Shown here: positions 8,015 to 16,456 of the stretch, in pieces
Numbering within the stretch: position 1 is the stretch's first letter
Layout: each line of letters starts with the position of its first letter
Assembly (NCBI GenBank): GCA_017577615.1
Contig: PKRE01000009.1
Location: 62,001 to 126,000 of the forward strand
Direction of reading: 5' to 3'
DNA length: 64,000 nucleotides
From: Gammaproteobacteria bacterium
Lineage (GTDB): Bacteria; Pseudomonadota; Gammaproteobacteria; Steroidobacterales; Steroidobacteraceae
Position numbers and translations under genes: made by a program
Notes under the pieces: model-generated
What the model was told of the DNA's origin: nothing
The model's input: the letters and a program-made list of their open reading frames with translations, nothing else
Database searches by the model: none

Positions 8015-9111
8015 ACGCATGACCGCGCCGTTGCGGATTGCCGGAACAGTCCTCGGTAGAGTGCCTGATACATCTCGCCCATGTGCGCGGGTGTCAGCTG
8101 CGCCGCGCGCTGGTGCGCTCGCATCGCCCACACTGAGCGGGTGCCAGCGTCGCCGATCAATTGCCGCAATGTCTCGCCGAAGGCTTCGACCGAGGTCGCG
8201 TCCGCAAACAAAGCGGCTCCGTCCCACGTCTCGCGCAATGTATCGATATCGGACAATACCAGCGCACAGCCGGCATGCGCTGCTTCAAGCACGGCAAGGC
8301 CGAAAGGCTCGTAACGCGCTGGGTGCGCGAAGATCGCTGCGCGCTGCAGCCATTGCACGATTTCTCGCTCGTTGCATCGCCCGATGCATTGAATTGCCGT
8401 CGAAAGGGCTTCACGCCCGTCTGGAGAACGCACGTCACCTGCCACAACGACCGGCCACTCGATATTCTGGGCCACTGCATCGAGCACATGCAGATTCTTG
8501 GCCTCATCCCACAGACGCCCACAGGCGAAGACCAGCGGATCCTTCTCGGCTTGAGCACGCACGCCGTCCATGGCGACAGAACGGGCGTTCGGAATCACAC
8601 AGCGAGGGCTCGAAAATGAATAAATGTGGGCAAGCTGCCGCATGAAGGCATGCGTTGGCGCCACCACGGCTGCGGCGTGAGCGAGACCGCGCTCCACTTG
8701 GCATCGATAGCAATCCCATCTCGCAGGAGGCATACCACCGTGCACAGCGCTCCACCAGGAACACACGCACGAATGCGCAGCTACAACGACCGGCTGGCGC
8801 CATTCGAGCGCCGCATGCGAATAACCGTTGAGGTGAATCACATCCACTGTCTCTTGCTCGGCCAGGCGCAGTAACCACCGCCCGGCTCGTTCCACCTCGT
8901 CCCACGGCTCGTCCATCCATTCGAGGCGATAGGTCGAGCAATACAAAGTCAGCCCGGGAATCCGCGCAGCGCATCGGCGTTGTTCCGCGTCCGGTGGCGG
9001 GCCCATCGTAGCGAGCACGATGTCCACACCGCGAACGGACAATGCTCTGCACAGCTCCAGCGCATAAACCCACACACCGCCCACGGCATCCGCGGTCATC
9101 AGCAGCTTCAT
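8011..9111 (-). CDS. GT4-family glycosyltransferase
   Basis: Retaining glycosyltransferase of the GT-B fold, 366 residues. The N-terminal domain opens MKLLMTADAVGGVWVYALEL, which has the glycine-rich GGVxxYALEL loop of GT4 enzymes. The C-terminal domain carries GRLWDEAKN, with the Arg/Lys pair that binds the donor diphosphate, and the E-x7-E type motif EPFGLAVLEAAHAG. It should move a sugar from a nucleotide donor onto the glycan built by this cluster; donor and acceptor cannot be read from the sequence. An unusual number of cysteines lies between residues 115 and 150. The start ATG overlaps the stop of the Gfo/Idh/MocA gene (ATGA), and its own stop overlaps the next start in the same way. 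Confidence 0.85.
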   Translation of the reverse strand: MKLLMTADAVGGVWVYALELCRALSVRGVDIVLATMGPPPDAEQRRCAARIPGLTLYCSTYRLEWMDEPWDEVERAGRWLLRLAEQETVDVIHLNGYSHAALEWRQPVVVAAHSCVCSWWSAVHGGMPPARWDCYRCQVERGLAHAAAVVAPTHAFMRQLAHIYSFSSPRCVIPNARSVAMDGVRAQAEKDPLVFACGRLWDEAKNLHVLDAVAQNIEWPVVVAGDVRSPDGREALSTAIQCIGRCNEREIVQWLQRAAIFAHPARYEPFGLAVLEAAHAGCALVLSDIDTLRETWDGAALFADATSVEAFGETLRQLIGDAGTRSVWAMRAHQRAAQLTPAHMGEMYQALYRGLFRQSATARSCV

Positions 9112-10121
9112 ACGGCATACACCTCGTCGATCACGCGCATGTTGGCCAGCGTCTCGCGGACATTGACATCGAACGTCCCGTCTGTTCGGAGCAGATCAAC
9201 CCAAGTCCCGAGCGCACCACATCCCCAATCATCGAGGGAGCAGCCGATTAGCTCGCGCCTGTTGCTGCGACAGAGCCACAGCTCGAAGTCGAGAAACGTT
9301 CCTCCTATGTTGCGCCAGACCGCTCCACCGCACGTGCCGTGAACGGTCATGCCGATGCGTGCCTCATCGCCGATCTGCGCGTGCCACGAGCATACGAGGC
9401 GCACGATCGCCCCGTTGTTCTGCTCGAGCTCGACAAACGCAAGATCCTCGAGATCCTGCCGACCTGCCGCTCGTCCCCGAGCGTACAGGTGACGATTCAC
9501 GACCCGCATGTCGGGCCATCCTTGCAGCCACCGTGCAAGATCGATCAGATGTATCCCGAGATCGAGTAGACAACCACCACCCGCGCACGCACGATGCAAG
9601 CACCATGCTTGGTTGGGTGCATACGCGTTGTGAAACTCCAGGTCTATCGCACGAATCTCACCAAGCTCCCCGCTCGAGATACGTTTGCGCAGCTCGTCCA
9701 TTCCGCGCACGTAGCGGTAGCTGTAATCGACCGCCAGAAGCCTGTTGGCGGTCGCAGCGGCCTCGATGACGTGCTCGGCATCACGTGCATCGAGCGCAAG
9801 AGGCTTTTGGCAGAACACTGCGGCGTTGCGTGCCAGGCATGCGAGCGCTTGCTCGACGTGACTTGCGTTCGGCGTCGCAATGACGACGCCGTCGAGATCC
9901 TGCTGGAGTAATGTTTCCAGTCGGTCGCATGCCGTGGCTCGCGGATGCTCGGCGTGTGCAGATGCGAGCCGGGCGTGATCGACATCGCACAATGCAGACA
10001 CGTCGATATCCGCCCGCTCGGCGATGACATCGAGCCGCTTACGTCCGATCCAGCCTAGACCTATGAATCCGATCCTGGGCACGGACGCGGCATTCGTACG
10101 AGCGCTGCGTAGCGCGTTCAT
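9108..10121 (-). CDS. Gfo/Idh/MocA-family oxidoreductase
   Basis: NAD(P)-dependent sugar or inositol oxidoreductase of 337 residues. The Rossmann motif GFIGLGWIG is at 18-26 and an acidic residue ends beta-2 (CDVD). The catalytic-lysine motif normally written EKP reads CQKP here, keeping the lysine but losing the glutamate. A conserved GGGCLLDLGIHLIDLARWL segment marks the start of the C-terminal alpha/beta domain, with the usual catalytic Asp and His. Family members oxidise or epimerise UDP-sugars, inositols and free sugars. With an inositol-3-phosphate synthase across the promoter region, an inositol-derived substrate is an attractive inference, not shown. It is coupled on both sides by 4-base overlaps. 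Confidence 0.85.
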   Translation of the reverse strand: MNALRSARTNAASVPRIGFIGLGWIGRKRLDVIAERADIDVSALCDVDHARLASAHAEHPRATACDRLETLLQQDLDGVVIATPNASHVEQALACLARNAAVFCQKPLALDARDAEHVIEAAATANRLLAVDYSYRYVRGMDELRKRISSGELGEIRAIDLEFHNAYAPNQAWCLHRACAGGGCLLDLGIHLIDLARWLQGWPDMRVVNRHLYARGRAAGRQDLEDLAFVELEQNNGAIVRLVCSWHAQIGDEARIGMTVHGTCGGAVWRNIGGTFLDFELWLCRSNRRELIGCSLDDWGCGALGTWVDLLRTDGTFDVNVRETLANMRVIDEVYAV

Positions 10122-11134
10122 GAGCGCGCTCCGCTGTGAACGATTGCTTTCACGAACCCATGAGGCCGCTCGCGTGCGAGCTCGAATGCCCGATCCAAGT
10201 GAGCGAGCGACAGCGCATGCGTGAACAACGCGAAGGGATCGAGCTGTCCGCCCAGCACCGCTGCTACCGCACGCTCGATGCCGCCGACGCAGCGCTCGAG
10301 CGAGCGTTCATGGGCATTGATCACGTCGAGCGCGCGCCAGTTCCATTGCTGCATGTCCACTTGGCGCAGCCCGTCTTGGTGGTAGCCGGCAATTACCAGG
10401 CGTCCATGCTCGGCTGCGAGCGCACTCGCCAGGTCGAGAGCTTGCTGCACGCCGATTGCTTCGATGACGCATTCGTACCCTCGGCCATCTGACATTGCCA
10501 AAGCCAGCGCGCGAGCCTGGCTTGGATCGCTCATGGAGAGGGTCTCGATCGCTCCCACGCGGCGTGCGACACCGAGCGCATACGCACGACGCGACAACAC
10601 GACGACGTGCGCTCCAACAGCTGCCGCAAGCTGCGTCAACAACAGTCCAAGAAAACCAGCACCGACGATCGCGACGCGTTCACCGGCGGTAATGCGTGCG
10701 CGCTCGAAGATATTCATGACACACCCGAGCGGCTCCCCGGGGAATGGCAACTCGTCGAGCTCTCTCGGAAGAGGCACGACTGCACCGCGCGGTGCAAAGT
10801 CGTATTCCGCATACGCGTGAGCGGAGATGAAGGCCACTCGACTGCCTGTCGAGATATCCTTCACATCATCACCGACAGCGTCGACGATGCCCCAACCTTC
10901 GTGTCCCGGCGAACCAGGCTCCCGCGGATACTCGAACCAGGGACGCCCCTCCCATACAGCCAGATTGGACGCACACACGCCGCAACCTTCCAGCAGCACG
11001 CGCACTTCTCCGGCGCTTGGCTCACGCACGACAGTCCGCTCAAGGCGTGTCCTCATCGGCGCGGTCAGCACCGCCACTCGACCGACACGCACGTCGGCAC
11101 GAGTGGTCCTTGGCACGTTTGCATCGGTGTTCAT
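10118..11134 (-). CDS. Zinc-type alcohol dehydrogenase-like (MDR) oxidoreductase
   Basis: Medium-chain dehydrogenase of 338 residues. The GroES-like N-terminal domain carries the catalytic zinc ligands in GCGVCASN and PGHEGWG. The four-cysteine structural-zinc lobe is absent, the chain passing directly from FISAHAYAEYDFAP to the VPLP segment. The nucleotide-binding domain follows with IVGAGFLGLLLTQLAA. Related enzymes oxidise polyols such as sorbitol, threonine or inositols, or reduce ketosugars. It is translationally coupled (ATGA) to the Gfo/Idh/MocA gene downstream and to the epimerase upstream, so the two oxidoreductases probably act on the same small molecule. Specific substrate unknown. 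Confidence 0.85.
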   Translation of the reverse strand: MNTDANVPRTTRADVRVGRVAVLTAPMRTRLERTVVREPSAGEVRVLLEGCGVCASNLAVWEGRPWFEYPREPGSPGHEGWGIVDAVGDDVKDISTGSRVAFISAHAYAEYDFAPRGAVVPLPRELDELPFPGEPLGCVMNIFERARITAGERVAIVGAGFLGLLLTQLAAAVGAHVVVLSRRAYALGVARRVGAIETLSMSDPSQARALALAMSDGRGYECVIEAIGVQQALDLASALAAEHGRLVIAGYHQDGLRQVDMQQWNWRALDVINAHERSLERCVGGIERAVAAVLGGQLDPFALFTHALSLAHLDRAFELARERPHGFVKAIVHSGARS

Positions 11135-12222
11135 GGCGGTGCTGCTCCGGTCGACTCACGCTGCTCTCGTGCAGCCTCGATACACATCGTCGTGTCGTGC
11201 CGCGACGCGGCCTCCGCGCACCAACGCCAAAGCGCGTCCAACCCCTTCGTCGTGTCGACCTGCGGACGCCAGCCACTCGCTGTCTCAAAGCGCCGCGTAT
11301 CCGAGACGTAGTAGCGCTGATCACCGACGCGCCATGCCTCGATGGCGACATCCAGCGATTGTCCAGAGATGGCTTCGATGCGGTCGATGAGCTCGAGGAC
11401 GCTCAAGGTATTAGCCGGCCCACCGCCGACATTGAACGCACGGCCGCTCAGCGCATGTATGTTCGTACGTGCGAGCTCGAAGGCGTTCACGAGATCGTCG
11501 ACGAACAAGACATCCCGCACTTGTCTACCGTCGCCGTATATCGTGACCGGATCATCCGCGATCGCCGAGCGCATGAAGTGCGCAACCCAGCCCTGATCCT
11601 CGTTACCGTGCTGATACGGGCCATAAATGCAGCTCATGCGCATGACGGCGGCCGTCAGCCCATAGCTGCGTGCATAATCGAGCACATACTGGTCGGCTGC
11701 GCCTTTAGAGCAGCCGTACGGGCTGTGAAAGTCGAGAACGCGCTGCTCGGCGATGCCGTTTGCACGAATCCGCGCATCGCGCGGGACGTAGCGGCTTGCC
11801 ACCGGCTCCACGTCGACGTCGCGCAGCGCGCCGTACACCTTGTTAGTCGAGGAATACAGCAGTGAAGGTCGCTGCGAGCTTGAGCGAATCGCCTCGAGCA
11901 CGTTCATCGTGCCGCCGACATTGATCTCGAAGTCGGTGCCGGGATCCTCGAGACTCTTCGTCACGGCGACCTGCGCCGCAAGGTGGTAAACGTGCTCGAC
12001 CCCGTCGATTGCAGCTCGTACGAGAGCAATGTCGCGCACATCACCCTTGATGAGCTGGATGCATCCTGGAAACGAATTGCACGCATCTATGACATTCTGT
12101 TGCGCGCCCTGCCTGACAAGCGCATCGAGGATGCGCACCGTCCGCCCCGCTCCGGCAAGTCGCCGCGCGAGATTCGTTCCGATGAACCCCGCTCCGCCCG
12201 TGATCAGAATGCATCCGGTCAT
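11131..12222 (-). CDS. NAD-dependent sugar-nucleotide epimerase, CDP-paratose 2-epimerase-like
   Basis: Extended SDR of 363 residues. TGGAGFIG is at 8-15, the serine motif reads SSTNKVYG and the active-site Tyr/Lys lie in HSPYGCSKGAADQY. SSTNKVYG, HSPYGCSKGAADQYVLDYA and EDQGWVAHF are, from memory, hallmarks of CDP-paratose (CDP-tyvelose) 2-epimerase-type enzymes, which invert C2 of a 3,6-dideoxyhexose. No other 3,6-dideoxyhexose genes are present, so a different substrate such as a UDP-pentose is likely. The start ATG has AAGGA six bases upstream. It is the only place in the leftward arm, apart from the methyltransferase, with a gap: 24 bases separate it from the preceding epimerase. Confidence 0.8.
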   Translation of the reverse strand: MTGCILITGGAGFIGTNLARRLAGAGRTVRILDALVRQGAQQNVIDACNSFPGCIQLIKGDVRDIALVRAAIDGVEHVYHLAAQVAVTKSLEDPGTDFEINVGGTMNVLEAIRSSSQRPSLLYSSTNKVYGALRDVDVEPVASRYVPRDARIRANGIAEQRVLDFHSPYGCSKGAADQYVLDYARSYGLTAAVMRMSCIYGPYQHGNEDQGWVAHFMRSAIADDPVTIYGDGRQVRDVLFVDDLVNAFELARTNIHALSGRAFNVGGGPANTLSVLELIDRIEAISGQSLDVAIEAWRVGDQRYYVSDTRRFETASGWRPQVDTTKGLDALWRWCAEAASRHDTTMCIEAAREQRESTGAAPP

Positions 12223-12246
12223 CGTCGTTCCTTCGCCCCAGCAGCC

Positions 12247-13368
12247 TCAGATCGTCAGGCCGCGGCGCTTGAGCTCGAGCGCCGCGTGCGTGAAGTTGTC
12301 AGGCGCGCTCATTCGTGAGAGCCATTCCGCCAGCTCGAGCAATCCCTCTTCGAACGTCACATGCGGCTCGTACCCGAGGAGGCGACGTGCCTTGGCGATG
12401 TCTGCGAAACAATGCCGTACGTCGCCCACTCGATACTTGCCGGTGATCACCGGCTCTGTCGACGCGCCAAGGACTCGGATCATGCTGTCTGCGACACTGC
12501 GCACGGACCGAGGCTCACCGGAGCCGATGTTGAAGATCTCCCCCGTCGCGCGTGCTGTAAGCGCGAGGCGGCACGCCTCCACGACGTCCCACACGCTCAC
12601 GAAGTCGCGCTGCTGCAGTCCATCCTCGAAGATGAGAGGGGCATTCCCATTCAAGATGCGGGCGGCGAAGATCGCCAGCACGCCAGTGTACGGATTCGAC
12701 AGCGCCTGATACGGTCCGTACACATTGAAGAAGCGCAATGCCAACGTCTCGACTCGGTAGGCCGCTCCGAGCAATAGACATAGCTGTTCCTGATCGAACT
12801 TCGAAAGTGCGTACACGGACGTAGGGGCCGGACGCTTTGTCTCCGGTGTCGGCACGGGCTCGAGCACCTCGCCGCCTTGGTACACCTGCCACTCGCCGCC
12901 GATCAATTGATCCCGTGAGCGCGCTTGCGGCTCGCAGAGCACCGCGTCCGATCGATACATACCCTCGCCATAGACGCTCATGCTCGATGCGACGATGAGT
13001 CTGCTTACGTGTCGTCTGGCAAGCTCCTCCAGCAGAACTGCCGTGCCACGGTTGTTCACGTCCGTGTAGTGCTCGATCTCGTACATGCTCTGACCCACGC
13101 CCACCGCTGCAGCGAAGTGGTACACGTGCGTGATTCCAAGCAACGCCCTTCTCACCGCCTCGCGATCGCGAATGTCGCCGAGGCATCTTTCGACCTGTGC
13201 GCTCAAGTGAACTGGCCAGCATGCTTCACCGTGCACCTGCGGCTCGAGGCGGTCGAGCACACGCACTCGATAGCCGTCCGCCACCAATCTGTTCGCGAGA
13301 TGCACACCGATGAACCCTGCCCCACCGGTGACGAGAATGTGCACGTCGCCATCTCCCTCGCCTCTCAT
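12247..13368 (-). CDS. NAD-dependent epimerase/dehydratase, dTDP-L-rhamnose 4-epimerase-like
   Basis: Extended SDR of 373 residues. The cofactor motif TGGAGFIG begins near residue 13; the serine motif is ASSMSVYGEG and the catalytic pair is in SVYALSKFDQEQ. ASSMSVYGEGMY and the inserted loop before TSVYALSK resemble dTDP-L-rhamnose 4-epimerase (giving dTDP-6-deoxy-L-talose) and related WbiB-type enzymes. Substrate assignment from such motifs is uncertain. The ATG at 13368 overlaps the stop of the UDP-glucuronate decarboxylase gene. A GTG eight codons later, with GGGAG eight bases before it, would also give a good N-terminus, MHILVTGG. Confidence 0.8.
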   Translation of the reverse strand: MRGEGDGDVHILVTGGAGFIGVHLANRLVADGYRVRVLDRLEPQVHGEACWPVHLSAQVERCLGDIRDREAVRRALLGITHVYHFAAAVGVGQSMYEIEHYTDVNNRGTAVLLEELARRHVSRLIVASSMSVYGEGMYRSDAVLCEPQARSRDQLIGGEWQVYQGGEVLEPVPTPETKRPAPTSVYALSKFDQEQLCLLLGAAYRVETLALRFFNVYGPYQALSNPYTGVLAIFAARILNGNAPLIFEDGLQQRDFVSVWDVVEACRLALTARATGEIFNIGSGEPRSVRSVADSMIRVLGASTEPVITGKYRVGDVRHCFADIAKARRLLGYEPHVTFEEGLLELAEWLSRMSAPDNFTHAALELKRRGLTI

Positions 13369-14438
13369 AGCGCATTCGCCCCTACCGCGCGTGCGCGCGG
13401 CTTTAGTTCAAGATCGTCGCACGATGACTGCTCTCCTGCTCGCAAACGCCGCTCCACATCGCGAATAGTCTCCGTCAGCCCCGCCTCCAGGCTCATTTGC
13501 GGCTGCCATCCGAGCACACGCTTGGCAAGCGATATATCCGGACGGCGCCGTGGCGGATCGTCCTTCGGCAAGGGTCGCATCAAGATCTGTGACGATGAGT
13601 TCGTGAGCTCGACGATACGGCGTGCCAGAGCGAGGACCGTGATCTCCGCTGGATTACCGAGGTTCATCGGCCCTTCGACCTCTTTCTCCGGATCCATCAG
13701 GCGCACTATTCCATCGATGAGATCATTCACATAACAAAACGAGCGCGTCTGCGTCCCATCGCCGTAGACTGTGATCGGCACACCCGCCAATGCCTGGACA
13801 ATGAAGTTCACCACCACACGCCCGTCTTCTAGCCGCATTCCAGGTCCGTAGGTATTGAAGATACGCGCAAGTCGCGTCTGCACACCGTATTCGTGGCGAT
13901 AGATGAAGCAGAGCGTTTCTGCACAACGCTTCCCCTCGTCGTAGCACGCGCGAGGTCCCACAGTATTGACATGTCCCCAGTGCGCTTCTTTTTGCGGGTG
14001 AGACGAAGGATGACCGTAGATCTCGCTCGTTGAAGCCTGGAAGACAACCGCCCCCGTTTCGCGCGCTAGACGCAGCAAGTTGTCGGTGCCACGTATGCTG
14101 GCGAGCAAAGTATCGAGCGGGCTTCGTTGATAGTGCACTGGGGAGGCGGCGCAGGCCAAATTGTAGATCGCACTGGGCGTGCCGATCTCATTCAAGCCGA
14201 GCACAGTGATATCACGATGCAGCAGCTCGAAACGTGGATGCACGAGCAGCGATGAAACGGCTTCCGGCCCGCTAGTGCAGAAATTGTCTACGCACACAAC
14301 GTGCTCTCCCCGCTCAAGCAAGCGCGCGCAGAGGTGCACGCCGAGGAAACCTGCACCCCCGCACACGACAACGGGCTTGCCCGATACGCGACGAAGCGCC
14401 CTTGCGCGGTTCCTGTCAGTGCTCTGCGTCGTACCCAC
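13365..14438 (-). CDS. UDP-glucuronate decarboxylase (UDP-xylose synthase)
   Basis: First gene of the leftward operon, 357 residues. It is expected to convert UDP-glucuronate to UDP-xylose in the cytoplasm. Evidence is the cofactor motif GGAGFLG at 27-33, the serine motif QASTSEIYGHP, and especially GPRACYDEGKRCAET, which is diagnostic of the decarboxylase clade and contains the catalytic Tyr and Lys. RARIFNTYGPGMR-type residues follow (LARIFNTYGPGM). The start is GTG at 14438 with GAGGAG six bases upstream. A pentose donor fits with the epimerases downstream and with the xylosidase-like and pentomutase genes of the opposite arm. A possible sigma-54 promoter lies about 90 bases upstream. Confidence 0.88.
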   Translation of the reverse strand: MGTTQSTDRNRARALRRVSGKPVVVCGGAGFLGVHLCARLLERGEHVVCVDNFCTSGPEAVSSLLVHPRFELLHRDITVLGLNEIGTPSAIYNLACAASPVHYQRSPLDTLLASIRGTDNLLRLARETGAVVFQASTSEIYGHPSSHPQKEAHWGHVNTVGPRACYDEGKRCAETLCFIYRHEYGVQTRLARIFNTYGPGMRLEDGRVVVNFIVQALAGVPITVYGDGTQTRSFCYVNDLIDGIVRLMDPEKEVEGPMNLGNPAEITVLALARRIVELTNSSSQILMRPLPKDDPPRRRPDISLAKRVLGWQPQMSLEAGLTETIRDVERRLRAGEQSSCDDLELKPRARAVGANAL

Positions 14439-14524
14439 ACTGTTCTCCTCGGGTCAGCATCGACCGATGAGCGATCAGCCGGATCGAGGGACGCCGCCGA
14501 GCGCTCGTGCATGCGGAGGTAAGT

Positions 14525-14540
14525 AGCAACAACCATGCCG
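14525..14540 (-). promoter_or_regulatory. Candidate sigma-54 (-24/-12) promoter for the leftward operon
   Basis: Minus-strand sequence CGGCATGGTTGTTGCT compares with the sigma-54 consensus TGGCAC-N5-TTGCW: the invariant GG and GC are exactly ten bases apart and the TTGCT half is perfect. A start of transcription near 14513 would leave a leader of about 75 bases before the decarboxylase gene. Such matches occur by chance, so the support is moderate. A sigma-54 activator gene at 21547-22720 makes it more credible. Confidence 0.3.
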
Positions 14541-14712
14541 TGCTTGTTGCGTCGCCTCTGCAATCTTCGATGCAGGCCCAGAAGGTACAAACATGCGTGC
14601 GCGCAAAGCCGCGCCGGCGAGACCTGGAAAAAAAGTTACACGGGTGGGTATGCGCTACACGCACGACACCCAGTCGCGTCACTCGGAGCAGTGCGACGGT
14701 GCAACGTTTGTA

Positions 14713-14738
14713 CGTTTGCATGCTTCATGCATGAACGT
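14713..14738. promoter_or_regulatory. Inverted repeat upstream of inositol-3-phosphate synthase, possible operator
   Basis: TGCATG-CTT-CATGCA at 14717-14731 is a perfect 6-base dyad, flanked by CGTT on the left and AACG on the right. It lies 36 bases before the TTG start. The arrangement is typical of a binding site for a dimeric regulator, but no regulator can be named. Confidence 0.35.
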
Positions 14739-14766
14739 CTCGCTTGCGTGCGAGAGGAGATTCGTC

Positions 14767-15912
14767 TTGAGCTCGAATACAGTACGCGTCGGCATCGTCG
14801 GCGTCGGCAATTGCGCTTCTTCGTTCGTTCAAGGACTGACCTACTACCGCGATGCCAGTTCGAGCGACGTCATCCCTGGTCTCATGAATCCGACCGTCGA
14901 CCGCTATCGCGTCCGCGACATCGAGATTGCGTCGGCGTTCGACATTCACGCGGGCAAGGTCGGTCGTGACCTGTGTGACGCGCTCCTCACGGCGCCGAAC
15001 AACACACGCATCTTCGCCGAAGTGCCTCACACGGGAGTGACAGTCGCACGGGGACCGACACTTGACGGTATTGGAACGTACCTGCGCGACGAAATTGAAG
15101 AGTCGCAGTTGCCTGAGTCTGACGTTGCGGAAGTGCTGCGTCGGACTCGCACGGACGTGCTCGTGTCGTACCTACCAGTCGGCTCTCAACGAGCGAGCGA
15201 GTGGTATGCACTACGTGCGCTCGAGGCTGGCTGTGCGTTCGTCAATTGCATTCCCGTCTTCATCGCCTCCGACACCGGTTGGCGCCGACGCTTCGAAAGT
15301 GCCGGGCTGCCCCTGCTCGGCGACGACATCAAGAGCCAGGTTGGGGCGACGATCGTGCACCGTGTCCTCGCTAATCTCCTGCACGAACGAGGTGTGCAGC
15401 TCGAGCACACGTATCAGCTCAACTTCGGCGGCAATTCCGACTTCAAGAACATGCTGGAGCGCGAGCGGCTTACGTCGAAGAAGCTGTCCAAGACGCGCTC
15501 GGTGACGAGCCAGGTGAGCGTTGCACCATCGAACATCCATGTCGCCCCGAGCGATCACGTCGAATGGCTTACGGACCGCAAGTGGGCCTACATCCGCCTT
15601 GAAGGCACCGGCTTCGGCGGCACGCCACTCAACATCGAGCTCAAGCTCGAAGTCTGGGATTCACCGAACTCCGCGGGTGTCGTCATCGATGCAGTGCGTT
15701 GCGCGAAGCTCGCCCTCGATCGCCATATAGGCGGTGCCCTCGTAGGGCCGTCGAGCTATTTCATGAAATCTCCGCCGCAGCAATTTCCGGACCACGTAGC
15801 TCGCGACCTTACATTGAAATTCATCGCTGGCGAGGAATCAGATCGGAGCGCAACGAATCGTGATGACACAGCTCGTGCTCGTGCGACATGCCACGTGCAC
15901 GCAAATGGATGA
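14767..15912 (+). CDS. Inositol-3-phosphate synthase (myo-inositol-1-phosphate synthase)
   Basis: First gene of the rightward operon, 381 residues. It is predicted to cyclise glucose 6-phosphate to 1L-myo-inositol 1-phosphate (inositol 3-phosphate) with NAD. The N-terminal motif GIVGVGNCASS (9-19), the middle motif GDDIKSQVGAT and the catalytic-domain motif LNFGGNSDFKNM are characteristic. Its length matches the compact archaeal/actinobacterial type rather than the 500-residue eukaryotic one. I place the start at TTG 14767, preceded by GAGGAGA at six bases, because the protein then begins as family members do. ATG codons at 14593 and 14731 have no good ribosome binding site. The 3' end overlaps the phosphatase gene by 53 bases in another frame. 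Confidence 0.88.
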   Translation: MSSNTVRVGIVGVGNCASSFVQGLTYYRDASSSDVIPGLMNPTVDRYRVRDIEIASAFDIHAGKVGRDLCDALLTAPNNTRIFAEVPHTGVTVARGPTLDGIGTYLRDEIEESQLPESDVAEVLRRTRTDVLVSYLPVGSQRASEWYALRALEAGCAFVNCIPVFIASDTGWRRRFESAGLPLLGDDIKSQVGATIVHRVLANLLHERGVQLEHTYQLNFGGNSDFKNMLERERLTSKKLSKTRSVTSQVSVAPSNIHVAPSDHVEWLTDRKWAYIRLEGTGFGGTPLNIELKLEVWDSPNSAGVVIDAVRCAKLALDRHIGGALVGPSSYFMKSPPQQFPDHVARDLTLKFIAGEESDRSATNRDDTARARATCHVHANG

Positions 15913-16456
15913 GATCCTGCTTGGACGCCGAGTCGACGCCGCCTTGGATAGGCATGGTGTTCGTCAAGCGAGGGCACTTGCCGAAGCCCTGGCCGACCGC
16001 GTGCCGGCGCCGCTCGTTTACAGCAGTCCGCGACGTCGAGCACGCCAGACGGCTGCAGCGATTGCGGCTCGATGCGGCATACGCACGCGAGTCCGGTCCG
16101 AGCTGGACGAAGTGGATTTTGGAGGCTGGGCGGGCCGTTCGTTTACGGAGCTCGAGCACGATCCTGCGTGGCGCAAGTGGAACACGCAGCGAGCCGGGGC
16201 ACACACTCCAACCGGCGAGACGATCGCCTCCGTACAAGCACGAGTGCTTTCGCTTCTCGAGGCGCTGGTCCGTCAGGCGCCATGTACCTCAATCGTGCTC
16301 GTCACGCATGCCGAGGTGATCCGCAGCATCGTGATCCACTGCATGCAGCTCACGCCCGATCATTACGACCGTATCACGATCGATCCAGCCTCGATCACAA
16401 TGCTACGGGTGCACGGATCATGCATTGAGCGCCTCAATGAGCGGCCCCTTCCATGA
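15860..16456 (+). CDS. Histidine phosphatase (phosphoglycerate mutase-like) family protein
   Basis: Cytoplasmic phosphatase of 198 residues with the RHG-type motif degenerate as LVRHATCTQ (Arg9, nucleophile His10), a second arginine in SSPRRRARQTA, the acid/base glutamate in DEVDFGGW and the second histidine in LVTHAEVIR. It resembles CobC/alpha-ribazole phosphatases and broad sugar phosphatases. Placed directly after inositol-3-phosphate synthase, it could release free inositol, a role usually filled by SuhB-type enzymes; this is inference. It starts at GTG 15860 or ATG 15863, inside the end of the synthase gene. Its stop overlaps the next start as ATGA. Confidence 0.8.
   Translation: MMTQLVLVRHATCTQMDEILLGRRVDAALDRHGVRQARALAEALADRVPAPLVYSSPRRRARQTAAAIAARCGIRTRVRSELDEVDFGGWAGRSFTELEHDPAWRKWNTQRAGAHTPTGETIASVQARVLSLLEALVRQAPCTSIVLVTHAEVIRSIVIHCMQLTPDHYDRITIDPASITMLRVHGSCIERLNERPLP

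Larger units (their letters stand above)
14439..14766. promoter_or_regulatory. Divergent promoter region of the two glycan operons
   Basis: This 328-base spacer lies between the GTG start of the UDP-glucuronate decarboxylase gene and the TTG start chosen for inositol-3-phosphate synthase. It must hold the promoters of both operons. The sequence shows a GG-N10-GC element on the minus strand (14525-14540), an A-rich run at 14628-14634 and a strong dyad at 14717-14731. Open frames cross it but look like extensions of the real genes. Confidence 0.6.

Noticed and set aside
14641..14660. Second GG-N10-GC match on the plus strand of the divergent spacer
   Set aside because: The -12 half reads GCGCT rather than TTGCW; treated as chance.
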